Shown here piece after piece: positions 17,845-26,131 of a DNA stretch of 64,000 nt (positions are counted from its first letter, which is position 1; each line of letters starts with the position of its first letter). Origin of the DNA: DASZGL01 sp035938875 (GTDB lineage: Bacteria; Chloroflexota; Dormibacteria; Aeolococcales; Aeolococcaceae). The DNA is taken from positions 1 to 64,000 of the forward strand of contig DASZGL010000041.1 of the NCBI GenBank assembly GCA_035938875.1, written 5' to 3'. The position numbers and the translations under genes were made by a program. Below the pieces are notes generated by a model. The model saw only the letters and a program-made list of their open reading frames with translations, made no database searches and was not told the DNA's origin.

Positions 17845-19887
17845 TCAGGGCATCGCCGCCTCCGCCGCGTCGAGCTGCGTCCGCAGCGCGTCCGGGTCGC
17901 TGACCGGCGCATCGCAGACAAATCCGCGACAGACGTAGGCGGTGGCATGCCCACCGCGCGCGGGGCGATCGGCGAGCAGCGGCACCCCGTCTGCCTTCCC
18001 CCAGGCGAGTACCGACAGCGGGTCGAAGCGTCCGCGCACGACGCGCAGCAGCGCTTTGGTGTCGTCGGCGCCGGCGTCGCCGGTGATGGCCACTTCGCGG
18101 CCCGGTGACACCGCCCGCTGCAACGCCCAGGCGAGGTTGCCCAGGCTCAGCGGTGAACGCGACACCGCCTCGGCGAGCGGGCCGACGGCGCGCAACGCGG
18201 CGTCGCGCCAGCGGGTCTCGCCGGTCTGCGCAGCAAGGCGGAGCAGCGCATGCGCCGCCATCGACTGGCCGGCGGGAACGGCGTTGTCGTCGAGGGTGTG
18301 GGGACGGATGAGCAACGGCTCGCCGTCGATGGCCGTGTCGCAGAAGCCGGCACCGGGGTCCAGGTAGCGGCCGACGATGTCGTCGCAGAGTCTCTGCGCG
18401 CTGACGAAGTACGCCGCCTCCCCGGTGGCCTCGTACAGCGTCAGCAGGGCATCGGCGAGAAAGGCGACGTCCTCGAGGAAGCCTACGATCTTGGCGGTGC
18501 CGTCGCGCCAGGTGCGCAGCACCGTGCCGTCACGGACCAGCTCGCTCAACAGGAAGTCGGCGCATCGCCTGGCGGTTTCGATGTAGTCGTCCCTCTCCAG
18601 GACCGCGCCGACCTCGGCGAACGCCGCCAGCATCAGAGCATTCCATGAGGTGATCACCTTGTCGTCGCGCGCCGGGTGGACGCGTTGCTCGCGCGCCGCG
18701 TACAGCCGCTCTCTGATCGAGTCGACACGGCCGCGCAGTTCGCCGGCGTCGATGCGCATCGTCGCCGCCACCTGGTCGAGCGCAAACGGCAGTGAGAGCA
18801 CGGTGGTTCCGTGTTCGAAGTTGCCGCCTTCGACGACACCGAAGAGCCGCGCCGCGAGGGCTCCGTCGTCGTCACCGAGGACGTCGCGCAGCTGCTGCGG
18901 AGTCCACACGAAGAAGCTGCCCTCTTCGCCGTCGCTGTCTGCGTCCTGCGCCGAGGCGAAGCCGCCGCCGTCGAGCAGCATCTCGCGACGGGCGTAGTCG
19001 AGGATCTCCACCGCCACGCGCCGCCAACGCTCGTCACCGCTGAGCTGGTAGGCGTGCAGGTACACCGGCGCCAGCTGTGCGTTGTCGTAGAGCATCTTCT
19101 CGAAGTGCGGCACCGCCCATTGAGCGTCGACGCTGTAGCGGTGGAACCCGCCGCCCACCTGGTCGTAGACGCCGCCACGCGACATGCGGTCCAGCGTGAT
19201 CTCCACCGCTGTCCACACCGACGTGTCGCGGTGTGCGGCGTACCAACGCAGCATCAGGTCGAGGGCAGCGGGATGAGGGAACTTCGGTGCGCCTCCGAAG
19301 CCACCGTAGCGACGGTCGGTCTGCTCGCCAAGACGGCGCACCGCGGTGTCGAGCTGAGCCGTCGACGGTTCCACGCCCTGCCTCAGCCGCGGTGGCGTCA
19401 GCGCCTGGCGCAGCTGCTCACCGGTGGCGTCGACGGCTTCACGGTTGTCGCGGTAGGCAGCGGCAGCGGCGCGGAGCACAGTGGGGAAGCCGCGCATGCC
19501 CATGCGGTCCTCCTTGGGGAAATAGGTTCCCCCGAAGTAGGGAACGCCGCGTGGCGTACAGAAGACAGTCATCGGCCAGCCGCCGCGGCCGCTCATGGCG
19601 ACCACCGCCTGCATGTAAACGCCGTCGACATCCGGCCGCTCTTCGCGATCCACCTTGATGCTGACGAAGAGTTCGTTCTGCAGCGCGGCGATCTCCGGGT
19701 CCTCGAAGGACTCGTGGGCCATGACGTGGCACCAATGGCAGGCGCTGTAGCCGACGCTGAGCAGCACCGGCCGGTCGAGGCGGCGCGCCTGGTCCCACGC
19801 CTCGTCGCTCCACGGCCACCAGTCCACCGGGTTGTCGGCGTGCTGCCGCAGGTACGGGCTGGTCTCAGCAGCGAGGCGGTTGGCCAC
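17845..19887 (-). CDS. YyaL/SPATA20-type thioredoxin-domain protein (DUF255)
   Basis: A 680-residue two-part protein. The N-terminal thioredoxin-like domain carries C50-H-W-C53 in YSACHWCHVMAHESFED, preceded by the family hallmark NPVDWWPWSDEA. The remainder is an alpha/alpha barrel like those of N-acylglucosamine epimerases and glycosidases. Its biochemical function is not settled in any organism. The GTG at 19887 follows a TAGCGT hexamer by exactly 6 bases with no ribosome-binding site. Confidence 0.92.
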   Translation of the reverse strand: MANRLAAETSPYLRQHADNPVDWWPWSDEAWDQARRLDRPVLLSVGYSACHWCHVMAHESFEDPEIAALQNELFVSIKVDREERPDVDGVYMQAVVAMSGRGGWPMTVFCTPRGVPYFGGTYFPKEDRMGMRGFPTVLRAAAAAYRDNREAVDATGEQLRQALTPPRLRQGVEPSTAQLDTAVRRLGEQTDRRYGGFGGAPKFPHPAALDLMLRWYAAHRDTSVWTAVEITLDRMSRGGVYDQVGGGFHRYSVDAQWAVPHFEKMLYDNAQLAPVYLHAYQLSGDERWRRVAVEILDYARREMLLDGGGFASAQDADSDGEEGSFFVWTPQQLRDVLGDDDGALAARLFGVVEGGNFEHGTTVLSLPFALDQVAATMRIDAGELRGRVDSIRERLYAAREQRVHPARDDKVITSWNALMLAAFAEVGAVLERDDYIETARRCADFLLSELVRDGTVLRTWRDGTAKIVGFLEDVAFLADALLTLYEATGEAAYFVSAQRLCDDIVGRYLDPGAGFCDTAIDGEPLLIRPHTLDDNAVPAGQSMAAHALLRLAAQTGETRWRDAALRAVGPLAEAVSRSPLSLGNLAWALQRAVSPGREVAITGDAGADDTKALLRVVRGRFDPLSVLAWGKADGVPLLADRPARGGHATAYVCRGFVCDAPVSDPDALRTQLDAAEAAMP

Positions 19888-19893
19888 CCGATC

Positions 19894-19899
19894 ACGCTA
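19894..19899 (-). promoter_or_regulatory. Putative -10 element (TAGCGT) of the YyaL-type gene
   Basis: Minus-strand TAGCGT, then GATCGG, then the GTG start: the leaderless spacing seen elsewhere in this window. Confidence 0.45.
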
Positions 19900-19927
19900 C
19901 CAGCGCGTACGCCGGTGGCGCAGTCGC

Positions 19928-20566
19928 CTACCTGGGCGCGACCACCAGCGTGTCGGCGATCTTGTCGTGCCAGCCCTGCTTGCGTGGATCCCATGCGGCC
20001 CAGGCGAGGCCGACGCCGAAGGGCAGCGAGGCGATGATGAAGCCGATGTAGCGCAGCACCAGGCGGCCGATGGTCGGCCGGCCGCCGTCGACTACGCGCA
20101 CCACGCGCAGGCGCAGCAGGAGCTGCCCAACGGTTCCCCCGTAGGTCCACCAGAGGAGCACGTAGTACACGCCGGTGATGAGAAACGGCCAGGGGCCGTC
20201 GACGGTGACCCCCGTTGTGTTCTGGTTGACCCCGTCGATGGTGCGCACCGTGGAGTCGATGTGGTAGCCGATGCTGGCGAAGTGGCCCAGGATGAAGAGC
20301 ACGGCGGTGAGGATCAGCGCGTCGATGAACCACGCCCCGAAGCGAATCCAGAACCCCGCGTAGACCAGGGCTGTCGAGGGCCCCGGCCGGGGGTCGATCG
20401 GCGCATAGCCATACGGGGGTGATGGCGGATACTCGGGCTGGGGATAAGGACGGATGCCATACCCGGTTGGTTGCTGCCCGGGCGGCTGAGCCGGCGGCTC
20501 AGATGGCGGTGAAACACCGGGCGGCGGTGGGACCGCGCCCCACGGCGGCGGTGGGGAGGGATCCAT
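19928..20566 (-). CDS. RDD-family membrane protein
   Basis: A 212-residue protein with a Pro/Gly-rich cytoplasmic N-terminus (about residues 1-60) followed by an RDD domain with three or four membrane spans. The domain opens with the FWIRFGAWFIDALILTAVLF segment carrying the Arg and Asp residues that name the family. GGAG stands 5 bases before the ATG. The function of RDD proteins is mostly unknown; a transport or Na+/H+ role is reported for a few. It lies 40 bases upstream of the YyaL-type gene on the same strand. Confidence 0.85.
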   Translation of the reverse strand: MDPSPPPPWGAVPPPPGVSPPSEPPAQPPGQQPTGYGIRPYPQPEYPPSPPYGYAPIDPRPGPSTALVYAGFWIRFGAWFIDALILTAVLFILGHFASIGYHIDSTVRTIDGVNQNTTGVTVDGPWPFLITGVYYVLLWWTYGGTVGQLLLRLRVVRVVDGGRPTIGRLVLRYIGFIIASLPFGVGLAWAAWDPRKQGWHDKIADTLVVAPR

Positions 20567-20611
20567 CGTTTCTCCAGTTGGCGGCCTGGTTCGCCGTCAT
20601 CGTACGGGCGA

Positions 20612-20617
20612 TAGACT
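20612..20617 (+). promoter_or_regulatory. Putative -10 element (TAGACT) of the CBS gene
   Basis: TAGACT lies 13 bases before the ATG at 20631, inside the 64-bp space between the divergent RDD and CBS genes. The gap has no ribosome-binding site. Confidence 0.45.
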
Positions 20618-20630
20618 GGCCTGCGGTCAC

Positions 20631-21122
20631 ATGAGCGACACGAAGCACGCGTCCACGAACGGCACCGTCGTGGCAGATGTCATGACCCGCGAGGTGCTCA
20701 CGGTGACCCCCGACCAGCCCGTCGACGCCGCCGTCGCGCTGATCGTCGAGCACCGTCTCACCGGTCTACCGGTGGTGACCGCGGACCGTCGCTGTGTCGG
20801 CATCGTCAGCGAGTCCGACGTGCTCGGCAAGCGCGGCCGGACCATCGGCAACATCATGACCACCGCGGTGATATCGGTCGAGGAGGACGTCCCCCTCAGC
20901 GAGGCGGCGGAGATCCTGCTCACTCGCCGCATCCGCCACCTGCCCATCACCCGCGAGGGCAAGCTCGTCGGCCTGCTCACCCGCATGGATCTGCTCCGCT
21001 ACTTCGCGCGGACGCACTGGTCATGCCAGTGGTGCGGTCACACAGAGCGCGGGCTGCGCCCACCCAACGCCTGTCCCTCTTGCGGCGCGCAGACGTGGCG
21101 TTTCACGGTGGAGGCGCGCTGA
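20631..21122 (+). CDS. CBS-pair protein with a C-terminal zinc ribbon
   Basis: A 163-residue cytoplasmic protein. Two CBS motifs (about 14-66 and 73-126) form an adenosine-nucleotide-sensing module. A C-terminal zinc ribbon uses C132/C135 and C148/C151 (CQWCGHTERG, ACPSCGAQTW). Such proteins are presumed energy or nucleotide sensors that bind a partner through the ribbon. The partner is unknown. Its 3' end overlaps the convergent propeller gene by 20 bp. Confidence 0.9.
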   Translation: MSDTKHASTNGTVVADVMTREVLTVTPDQPVDAAVALIVEHRLTGLPVVTADRRCVGIVSESDVLGKRGRTIGNIMTTAVISVEEDVPLSEAAEILLTRRIRHLPITREGKLVGLLTRMDLLRYFARTHWSCQWCGHTERGLRPPNACPSCGAQTWRFTVEAR

Positions 21123-22080
21123 CCAGGCGGCGAAGCAGGACCAGCGCGGCCACCGAGCCGAGCAGCGTGACCAGGGCGGTGCCCCACTGCCGCCACTTGA
21201 GATCGTCAGGCAGGTACGCGGGGGCCGCGGGGATGGGCTGCAGGTGATGCACCCAGATGCCGTCGCCGGTTCCCGCGTATACCGCCTGAGCACGGCTGTC
21301 GGAGGTCAGCGCCAGGACACTGTCGGGAAGGCCGGGGCCGGCGCGGATCCAGTCGTCTCCGCTGTCGCGGCTGATCAGGACGGAGTAGCCGTCGGTGGCC
21401 AGGTAGATGGTGTCGGTGAGCGGTTGGTCGAACGCGGTCACCGCGGTCACCGTCGGGGCTCCCTGGACGAGGTTCTGGGGAAGCAGGACGAGAACGCGAT
21501 TCCAATCCCCCCGGCCGCTGCGCCGCCACACGGTGTTGTCGTCGGAGATGGCCACAACCACCGTTGGCGAGGCTGCCGAGGCAGCGATGAGACGGGCGCC
21601 CGCGCCCAGGTTGGGGCTGCCGAGATCGATCTTGGGCACCGCGTCGGGGTAGGGACCATCGGCGTGGAGCACCCGACCGGCGCACAGCGACCAGTGGTCG
21701 CGGCCGGCGGCCACCTCGGCGTCGGGCGGTGACGTTGGTGATCCACCGGTCAGCGCCGCCAGCGAGCACGATGCGCTCGGCCGAGGTGCCTGTGCCGTCG
21801 CGGTGAATGTGGCGCCGCCGTCGATCGACGTGTAACGCGTGCCGCCGGCGACGGCGATGATGCGGTCACCGCTGGCAACAACGGTGGTTATTCGCTGACC
21901 GCGCAGGCCGACGGGCACCCACCAGGCCTCTCCGGCGTGCGGATTCGGCGTCGGCGCGGGGGTCGCGACGGGGGTCGGCGCCGGTGTCGCCGCGGCCGCT
22001 CCGTTGGCGGTGAGCGTCATCGCGAGAGTGGCGAGCAGCGGCGCGCACGCGGCGGCGCAGCCGTGGCGTAAACCGGTCAC
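21103..22080 (-). CDS. Exported beta-propeller protein with sialidase-type Asp-box repeats and C-terminal anchor
   Basis: A 325-residue protein. The GTG at 22080 overlaps the upstream CPBP gene's stop and yields a signal peptide (CAPLLATLAMTLTANGAAAA) followed by a Thr/Pro linker; longer frames start inside the upstream gene and are not used. Asp-box-like repeats (TSIDGGATF, SRDSGDDW) indicate a YCF48/sialidase-like propeller. The C-terminus has a membrane segment (ALVTLLGSVAALVLL) ending RRLVSAPPP. It resembles in design the protein at 28563-29915. Role unknown. Confidence 0.75.
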   Translation of the reverse strand: MTGLRHGCAAACAPLLATLAMTLTANGAAAATPAPTPVATPAPTPNPHAGEAWWVPVGLRGQRITTVVASGDRIIAVAGGTRYTSIDGGATFTATAQAPRPSASCSLAALTGGSPTSPPDAEVAAGRDHWSLCAGRVLHADGPYPDAVPKIDLGSPNLGAGARLIAASAASPTVVVAISDDNTVWRRSGRGDWNRVLVLLPQNLVQGAPTVTAVTAFDQPLTDTIYLATDGYSVLISRDSGDDWIRAGPGLPDSVLALTSDSRAQAVYAGTGDGIWVHHLQPIPAAPAYLPDDLKWRQWGTALVTLLGSVAALVLLRRLVSAPPP

Positions 22081-22943
22081 TGCCCGTACAGCCCGTCGAG
22101 GATGACCACCGCGACGCCGACCTCGAGCACGGCGTGGATGACGATCGCGGGCCACAGCGAACGGGTCCGCTGGGTGATGTAGCCGAGCACCAACCCGAGC
22201 ACGACGGTGACCGGGACGAACGGTCCGGCCGGCCCCTCGTACTGCACGGCGATGTGGGCCACGCCGAAGAGCGACGCCTGGCCGAGGTTGGCCGCCCAGG
22301 GTGGCAGGTCGCGCTCCAGGGCGCCGAGCAGGAGTCCCCGGAACTGCACCTCCTGCGCGGCCGCCTGGAGAACGTACGCGGGTGCCAGCCAGGGCATGTC
22401 CCGACCCAGCGCCGCCGGTTCGATGCCTTCACGGCCGAGCAGCTGCGCCGGAATGGCGAACGCCGCCAGGATGAGCAGCGCGGTGCCGGCAACAGCCACG
22501 CCGAGCGCGAGCGGCGAGATGCTGCGCAGTCGCAGCGCAGGCCGCGAGCGCGCGGGAAGCAGCGTTGTCGCGGCGACGCAGATGGCCGCGGTCGCCAGCA
22601 TGTAGGCGGTGTCGGCGGCGAAGACGCGCTGGTTGAAGCTGTACCGATCGGCGAAGACGAGGGTCATCAGTCGCGGCATCGCCGCCCACAGCGAGAAGGG
22701 CACCGCAATCCCGGCGACGCCGAGGAGCACCGCCCGGCAGCGTGTCAGTGGCGCCCAGATGACCGACGCGGCGACCAGCGCGAGGCTCGGCATGGCGAGC
22801 CGGATGTCGAAGGGGTCCACCGAGACGGGGTCGCTGAAGGCGCGGGGGACGAGCAGGGCGATTCCAAGAGCAAACGCGGCGGCGAGGAGCGCGGCGACCG
22901 GAGGACGGCGCAGAGGCATGGGCCGGAGCGCGGCGATGTGCAC
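22077..22943 (-). CDS. CPBP-family (CAAX protease-like) membrane protein with altered first motif
   Basis: A 288-residue membrane protein with about eight hydrophobic segments and the CPBP/Rce1 layout. Motif 1, normally EExxxR, reads Q197-E198-V-Q-F-R202, so the first Glu is Gln (codon CAG). Motif 2 FGVAHIAVQ keeps the His, and a third motif near HAVLEVGVAV keeps a His but not a clear Asn. Active members are metalloproteases or bacteriocin-immunity proteins. The Glu-to-Gln change may mean reduced or no proteolysis. It is coupled (GTGA) to the propeller gene downstream. Confidence 0.8.
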   Translation of the reverse strand: MHIAALRPMPLRRPPVAALLAAAFALGIALLVPRAFSDPVSVDPFDIRLAMPSLALVAASVIWAPLTRCRAVLLGVAGIAVPFSLWAAMPRLMTLVFADRYSFNQRVFAADTAYMLATAAICVAATTLLPARSRPALRLRSISPLALGVAVAGTALLILAAFAIPAQLLGREGIEPAALGRDMPWLAPAYVLQAAAQEVQFRGLLLGALERDLPPWAANLGQASLFGVAHIAVQYEGPAGPFVPVTVVLGLVLGYITQRTRSLWPAIVIHAVLEVGVAVVILDGLYGQ

Positions 22944-23039
22944 GCCTTCTGTATAGCGAGTTGCCGCGAGCGTGCCCGTGTGCGAACCGGCTCGAGCAAG
23001 CAGCGCCGCGGAAAAGCCGTCGTCGGGGTGACATTGCAG

Positions 23040-23045
23040 TAGGCT
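23040..23045 (+). promoter_or_regulatory. Putative -10 element (TAGGCT) of purA
   Basis: TAGGCT lies 11 bases before the purA ATG with no ribosome-binding site between. Confidence 0.4.
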
Positions 23046-23056
23046 TCCCCGACGCG

Positions 23057-24340
23057 ATGAGCGTGACCATCCTGGTGGGCGGCCAGTGGGGCGACGAGGG
23101 CAAGGGCAAGGTCATCGACCTGCTCGGCGACAGCGTCGACATGGTGGTCCGCTCGCAAGGAGGCAACAACGCCGGGCACACCGTGGTCAGCGAGGGTCGC
23201 GAGTTTCGCTTTCACCTGGTTCCCAGCGGCATCCTCTACCCGAGTGTCCTCTGCGTCATCGGTCACGGCGTCGTCGTCGATCCCAAGGCCTTTCTCGACG
23301 AGCTCGACCACGTCCACGAGAACGGCGTCTCGACCGAGAACCTCATCGTCAGCGACCGCGCCCACATGGTCATGCCGTACCACCCTGTGCTCGACCAGCT
23401 GGGCGAGCAGCAGCGCGGCGACGACCGCCTGGGCACGACCTGGCGCGGCATCGGCCCCACCTATGAGGACAAGGTGCGGCGCATCGGCTTTCGCATCGGT
23501 GACCTGCAGAAGATCAAGTTCCTGGAGAAGAAGCTGCGCTTTGTGCTGCGCCTCAAGAACGAGACGCTGACCCGGCTGTTTAGCGTCGATCCCTTCGACG
23601 AACAGGCCATCCTCGATGAGTACATCGGCTATGCGGAGAGACTCGATCGCTACATCCGCGACATCTACCCAGTGGTGCAGGGAGCGATCGCCGACGACCG
23701 GCGCATCCTCCTCGAGGGTGCGCAGGGAGTTATGCTCGACCTCGACCTGGGCACGTATCCCTACGTCACGTCGTCGTCGCCGACCGCGGGCGGGGCCTGC
23801 ACGGGTAGCGGCATTCCCCCGTCACGCATCACCAAGACGGTCGCCGTTTTCAAGGCGTACACCACGAGGGTGGGATATGGCCCGTTCCCCACCGAGCTGG
23901 TCGACGGACTCGGCGAATTGATCCGCGAGGTAGGACGCGAGTACGGCACAACCACGGGCAGGGCACGCCGCGTCGGCTGGTACGACGCCGCCGTGGCCCG
24001 CTACGCGGTCAACACCAACGGCATCCAGTCCATCGTGCTCACCAAGCTCGATGTTCTGGACGACCTCGACACGATCAAGATCTGCACGGGCTACGCCAGC
24101 AAGGGTGAGCCATGGGACCATCCCATGGCCAACATCTCCCACCTCAAGCACGCCGAGCCCGACTACATCGAGATGTCGGGGTGGAAATCCTCGACGCGCG
24201 GCTGCCGGCGCTTCGCGGACCTGCCCGCGCCGGCGCGCGACTACATCGAGCAGATCGCCGAGCTGAGTGGCGCGCCGATCGACGTCGTCTCCGTCGGCCC
24301 TGACCGCGAGCAGACCATCATCCGCCGGCCGCTGCTCTAG
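23057..24340 (+). CDS. purA: Adenylosuccinate synthase
   Basis: This 427-residue enzyme uses GTP to join IMP and aspartate into adenylosuccinate, the first committed step to AMP. The P-loop GGQWGDEGKGKV begins at residue 8, with the catalytic Asp in WGDEGKGK and the catalytic His in NNAGHTV. Further family blocks are GTTWRGIGPTYEDKVRR and EGAQGVMLDLDLGTYPYVTSS. Length is typical. The ATG at 23057 fits the family N-terminus better than upstream codons. It converges on the GNAT gene with a 4-base stop-stop overlap. Confidence 0.97.
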   Translation: MSVTILVGGQWGDEGKGKVIDLLGDSVDMVVRSQGGNNAGHTVVSEGREFRFHLVPSGILYPSVLCVIGHGVVVDPKAFLDELDHVHENGVSTENLIVSDRAHMVMPYHPVLDQLGEQQRGDDRLGTTWRGIGPTYEDKVRRIGFRIGDLQKIKFLEKKLRFVLRLKNETLTRLFSVDPFDEQAILDEYIGYAERLDRYIRDIYPVVQGAIADDRRILLEGAQGVMLDLDLGTYPYVTSSSPTAGGACTGSGIPPSRITKTVAVFKAYTTRVGYGPFPTELVDGLGELIREVGREYGTTTGRARRVGWYDAAVARYAVNTNGIQSIVLTKLDVLDDLDTIKICTGYASKGEPWDHPMANISHLKHAEPDYIEMSGWKSSTRGCRRFADLPAPARDYIEQIAELSGAPIDVVSVGPDREQTIIRRPLL

Positions 24341-24906
24341 CCCGCGGCGGCCGTGCCGCCCTCATGGTTCTGACGCGCCTGCCACTCGTCGCGCCCCAGC
24401 GCGAAATACTCCAGGTCGGATCCGTAGTGATGGCGCCGTCCCTCGAGGCGCATCCCCAGCTTGGCGATGACGCGCAGAGATCGGGGGTTGTCGGGGCGCA
24501 CCACGGCGACGATGCGATCCAGCCCGACGGTGGTGAATCCATGGCGAAGCGCGCCCTCGGCGGCCTCGGTGGCGATGCCTTTACCCCAGGAGTCACGCGC
24601 CAGGTGATAACCGACCTCGATCTCCTCGGTGTCGCCGAGGGGCTTGAGGATGACCGCGCCGGCGACGCGGCCGCTGTCACGCTCCTCGATCGCCCAGAAA
24701 CCGAGACCCGCTCCCCGCGCCGAGCGCTGCTCCGCGCTGCGCAGCCGCGTCGCCGTGGTCTCGACGTCGGTGTCGGGCTCGCCGAGGAGGAAGTGGGTCA
24801 CCTCGGCATCCGAGTACATGCGAAACGCCGCTTCGAGGTCGCCGGGCCCCCAGGGGCGGACGATGAGACGCTCGGTGGTGAAGATGGCGTCGCCGGCGTC
24901 GCTCAG
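24337..24906 (-). CDS. GNAT-family N-acetyltransferase, probably CTG-initiated
   Basis: About 189 residues with the RimJ/RimL-type GNAT pattern: FTTERLIVRPWGPGD at the start, the acetyl-CoA segment RDSWGKGIATEAAEGALRHGF, and LDRIVAVVRPDNPRSLRVIAKLGM. It transfers acetyl from acetyl-CoA to an unknown amine. No ATG, GTG or TTG lies between the conserved N-terminus and the upstream mscL gene. A CTG at 24906 overlaps the mscL stop as CTGA and has GAGGTG 8 bases upstream, so I take it as the start. Confidence in the domain is high, in the start moderate. Confidence 0.85.
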   Translation of the reverse strand: MSDAGDAIFTTERLIVRPWGPGDLEAAFRMYSDAEVTHFLLGEPDTDVETTATRLRSAEQRSARGAGLGFWAIEERDSGRVAGAVILKPLGDTEEIEVGYHLARDSWGKGIATEAAEGALRHGFTTVGLDRIVAVVRPDNPRSLRVIAKLGMRLEGRRHHYGSDLEYFALGRDEWQARQNHEGGTAAAG

Positions 24907-25298
24907 CTCGGGGTCACCTCGCTGGTGCAGAAGGCACAGCGCGAGGCCGCCACGGGGATGTCGCTGACACAGTACGGGCAGGGCCGCGTCGTCGCGATCG
25001 CCGTCTTGGAGCGCATCCGGTTGAGCCGCGTCATCGGCACCACCACCACGAAGTAGATCGCCGCAGCGATGAGCACGAAGGTGATGACAGCGTTGACAAA
25101 AGCTCCCCACCTGAAGTCTGCACCGCGAACCGTGAACTTCTCAGCAGTGAGGTCGAGACTGCCGGGAATGCCGATCAGCGGCGTCAAGAAGTCAGACACC
25201 AGCTCCTTCACCACCGCGCCGAAGGCGCCGCCGATGACCACCGCGACGGCGAGGTCGACGACGTTGCCACGCAGCAGGAATTCACGAAATCCCTTCAT
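24903..25298 (-). CDS. mscL: Large-conductance mechanosensitive channel with zinc-ribbon tail
   Basis: A 131-residue MscL pore protein that opens under membrane tension to release osmolytes. The N-terminal helix MKGFREFLLRGNVVDLAVAV and first pore helix are canonical, and the second membrane span is about 68-89. After it come paired cysteines C107/C110 and C121/C124 (CPYC, CAFC), a small zinc-ribbon-like C-terminus in place of the usual helical bundle. The start at 25298 has GGAGGTG upstream; earlier frames lack homology. Coupled to the GNAT gene. Confidence 0.93.
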   Translation of the reverse strand: MKGFREFLLRGNVVDLAVAVVIGGAFGAVVKELVSDFLTPLIGIPGSLDLTAEKFTVRGADFRWGAFVNAVITFVLIAAAIYFVVVVPMTRLNRMRSKTAIATTRPCPYCVSDIPVAASRCAFCTSEVTPS

Positions 25299-25358
25299 GG
25301 ACCCACCTCCGGTGCACGCCTCTGCGCGCATCGGCTCGGTGCGCGCCCCCGGCCCCGG

Positions 25359-25388
25359 GGTGTAGGCGAAGCGCGGGCCGGTTGTCAA
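25359..25388 (-). promoter_or_regulatory. Putative mscL promoter (TTGACA, 18 bp, TACACC)
   Basis: On the minus strand TTGACA (25388-25383) and TACACC (25364-25359) are 18 bases apart, about 60 bases before the mscL ATG. The -35 lies in the loop of the yceI terminator hairpin. Confidence 0.45.
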
Positions 25389-25400
25389 TCGGCCCGCGCT
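25370..25400 (-). terminator. Hairpin terminator after the yceI gene
   Basis: A perfect 11-bp inverted repeat (AGCGCGGGCCG, 25370-25380, with 25390-25400) and a 9-base loop, just past the stop at 25409. The downstream tail on the minus strand is only mildly T-rich (TTCGCCT). Confidence 0.65.
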
Positions 25401-25408
25401 CTCTGCGA

Positions 25409-25963
25409 TCAGGCGGCGACGGCCGCCTCCTGCCTGACCAGCTCTGCCTCGGCGGTGATCCTCACCTTCTCGCCGACGAGCAGCCGGCCCGCCTCGAGAA
25501 CCTGGTTCCAGTTGAGACCGAAGTCGGTCCGGTTGATGGTTCCGCTGACGCTGACGCCGACCCGGGTGTTGCCCCAGGGGTCTGTCATCACCTCGGTCAG
25601 CTCGACGTCGAGCTCGACCGGACGGGTCGTGCCGCGGATGGTGAGGTCGCCCTTCACCTTGTAGCGGCCCTCGCCGGCGGGAAGGATCTCCCTGGTGCCG
25701 AAGGTCGCCTTGGGGTGGTTGTCGGCGTCGAAGAAGTCGGCGCTGCGTAGGTGGGCGTCACGCTTCTCGTCGCGCGTGTTGAGGCTGTGGACGTGCACCT
25801 CGACGGTCCCTGTCGACCGGGTGGGGTCCTCTTCGTCGTAGTCCAGGCTGCCGGTGAAGGAGCCGAAGCTGCCCTTGACTGTGCTGATGCCCAGGTGGCG
25901 GGCAGAGAACTCGAGGACGGAGTGGCTTGGTTCGATGACCCAGCTCATTTTGGTGTCTCCCAT
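25409..25963 (-). CDS. YceI-family lipocalin-like protein
   Basis: A 184-residue YceI-domain protein, a beta-barrel that binds long-chain isoprenoid-type lipids. The sequence shows the family order: WVIEPSHSVLEFSARHLGIS at the start, TVKGSFGSFTGSL, SADFFDADNHPKATF, and TRPVELDVELTEV. There is no signal peptide, so this copy is cytoplasmic. The ATG at 25963 has GGAGGATC upstream. It is divergent from an HxlR regulator across an AT-rich segment with direct repeats, and is a likely target of that regulator. Confidence 0.92.
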   Translation of the reverse strand: MGDTKMSWVIEPSHSVLEFSARHLGISTVKGSFGSFTGSLDYDEEDPTRSTGTVEVHVHSLNTRDEKRDAHLRSADFFDADNHPKATFGTREILPAGEGRYKVKGDLTIRGTTRPVELDVELTEVMTDPWGNTRVGVSVSGTINRTDFGLNWNQVLEAGRLLVGEKVRITAEAELVRQEAAVAA

Positions 25964-26023
25964 GCGGGTTGATCCTCCGGGTCGGAGGGCCGGTGACCAC
26001 CGGCTGATCGCATCACACCATAT

Positions 26024-26047
26024 AGTGCTACAGTATGTCAAGTGCTA
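26024..26047. promoter_or_regulatory. Direct-repeat operator candidate between yceI and hxlR genes
   Basis: AGTGCTA occurs at 26024-26030 and again at 26041-26047, 17 bases apart, in the only AT-rich stretch of the 168-bp divergent intergenic region. A minus-strand TTGACA lies between the repeats (26042-26037). This is a reasonable binding site for the HxlR protein. Confidence 0.45.
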
Positions 26048-26131
26048 AATATGAGAAAGCGCAGCGTTCGACGAAGCGCTCAGCGGGCCGACGGTTGCGA
26101 TACCCTTGACGCGTTGAGCGGGGGTACATCC

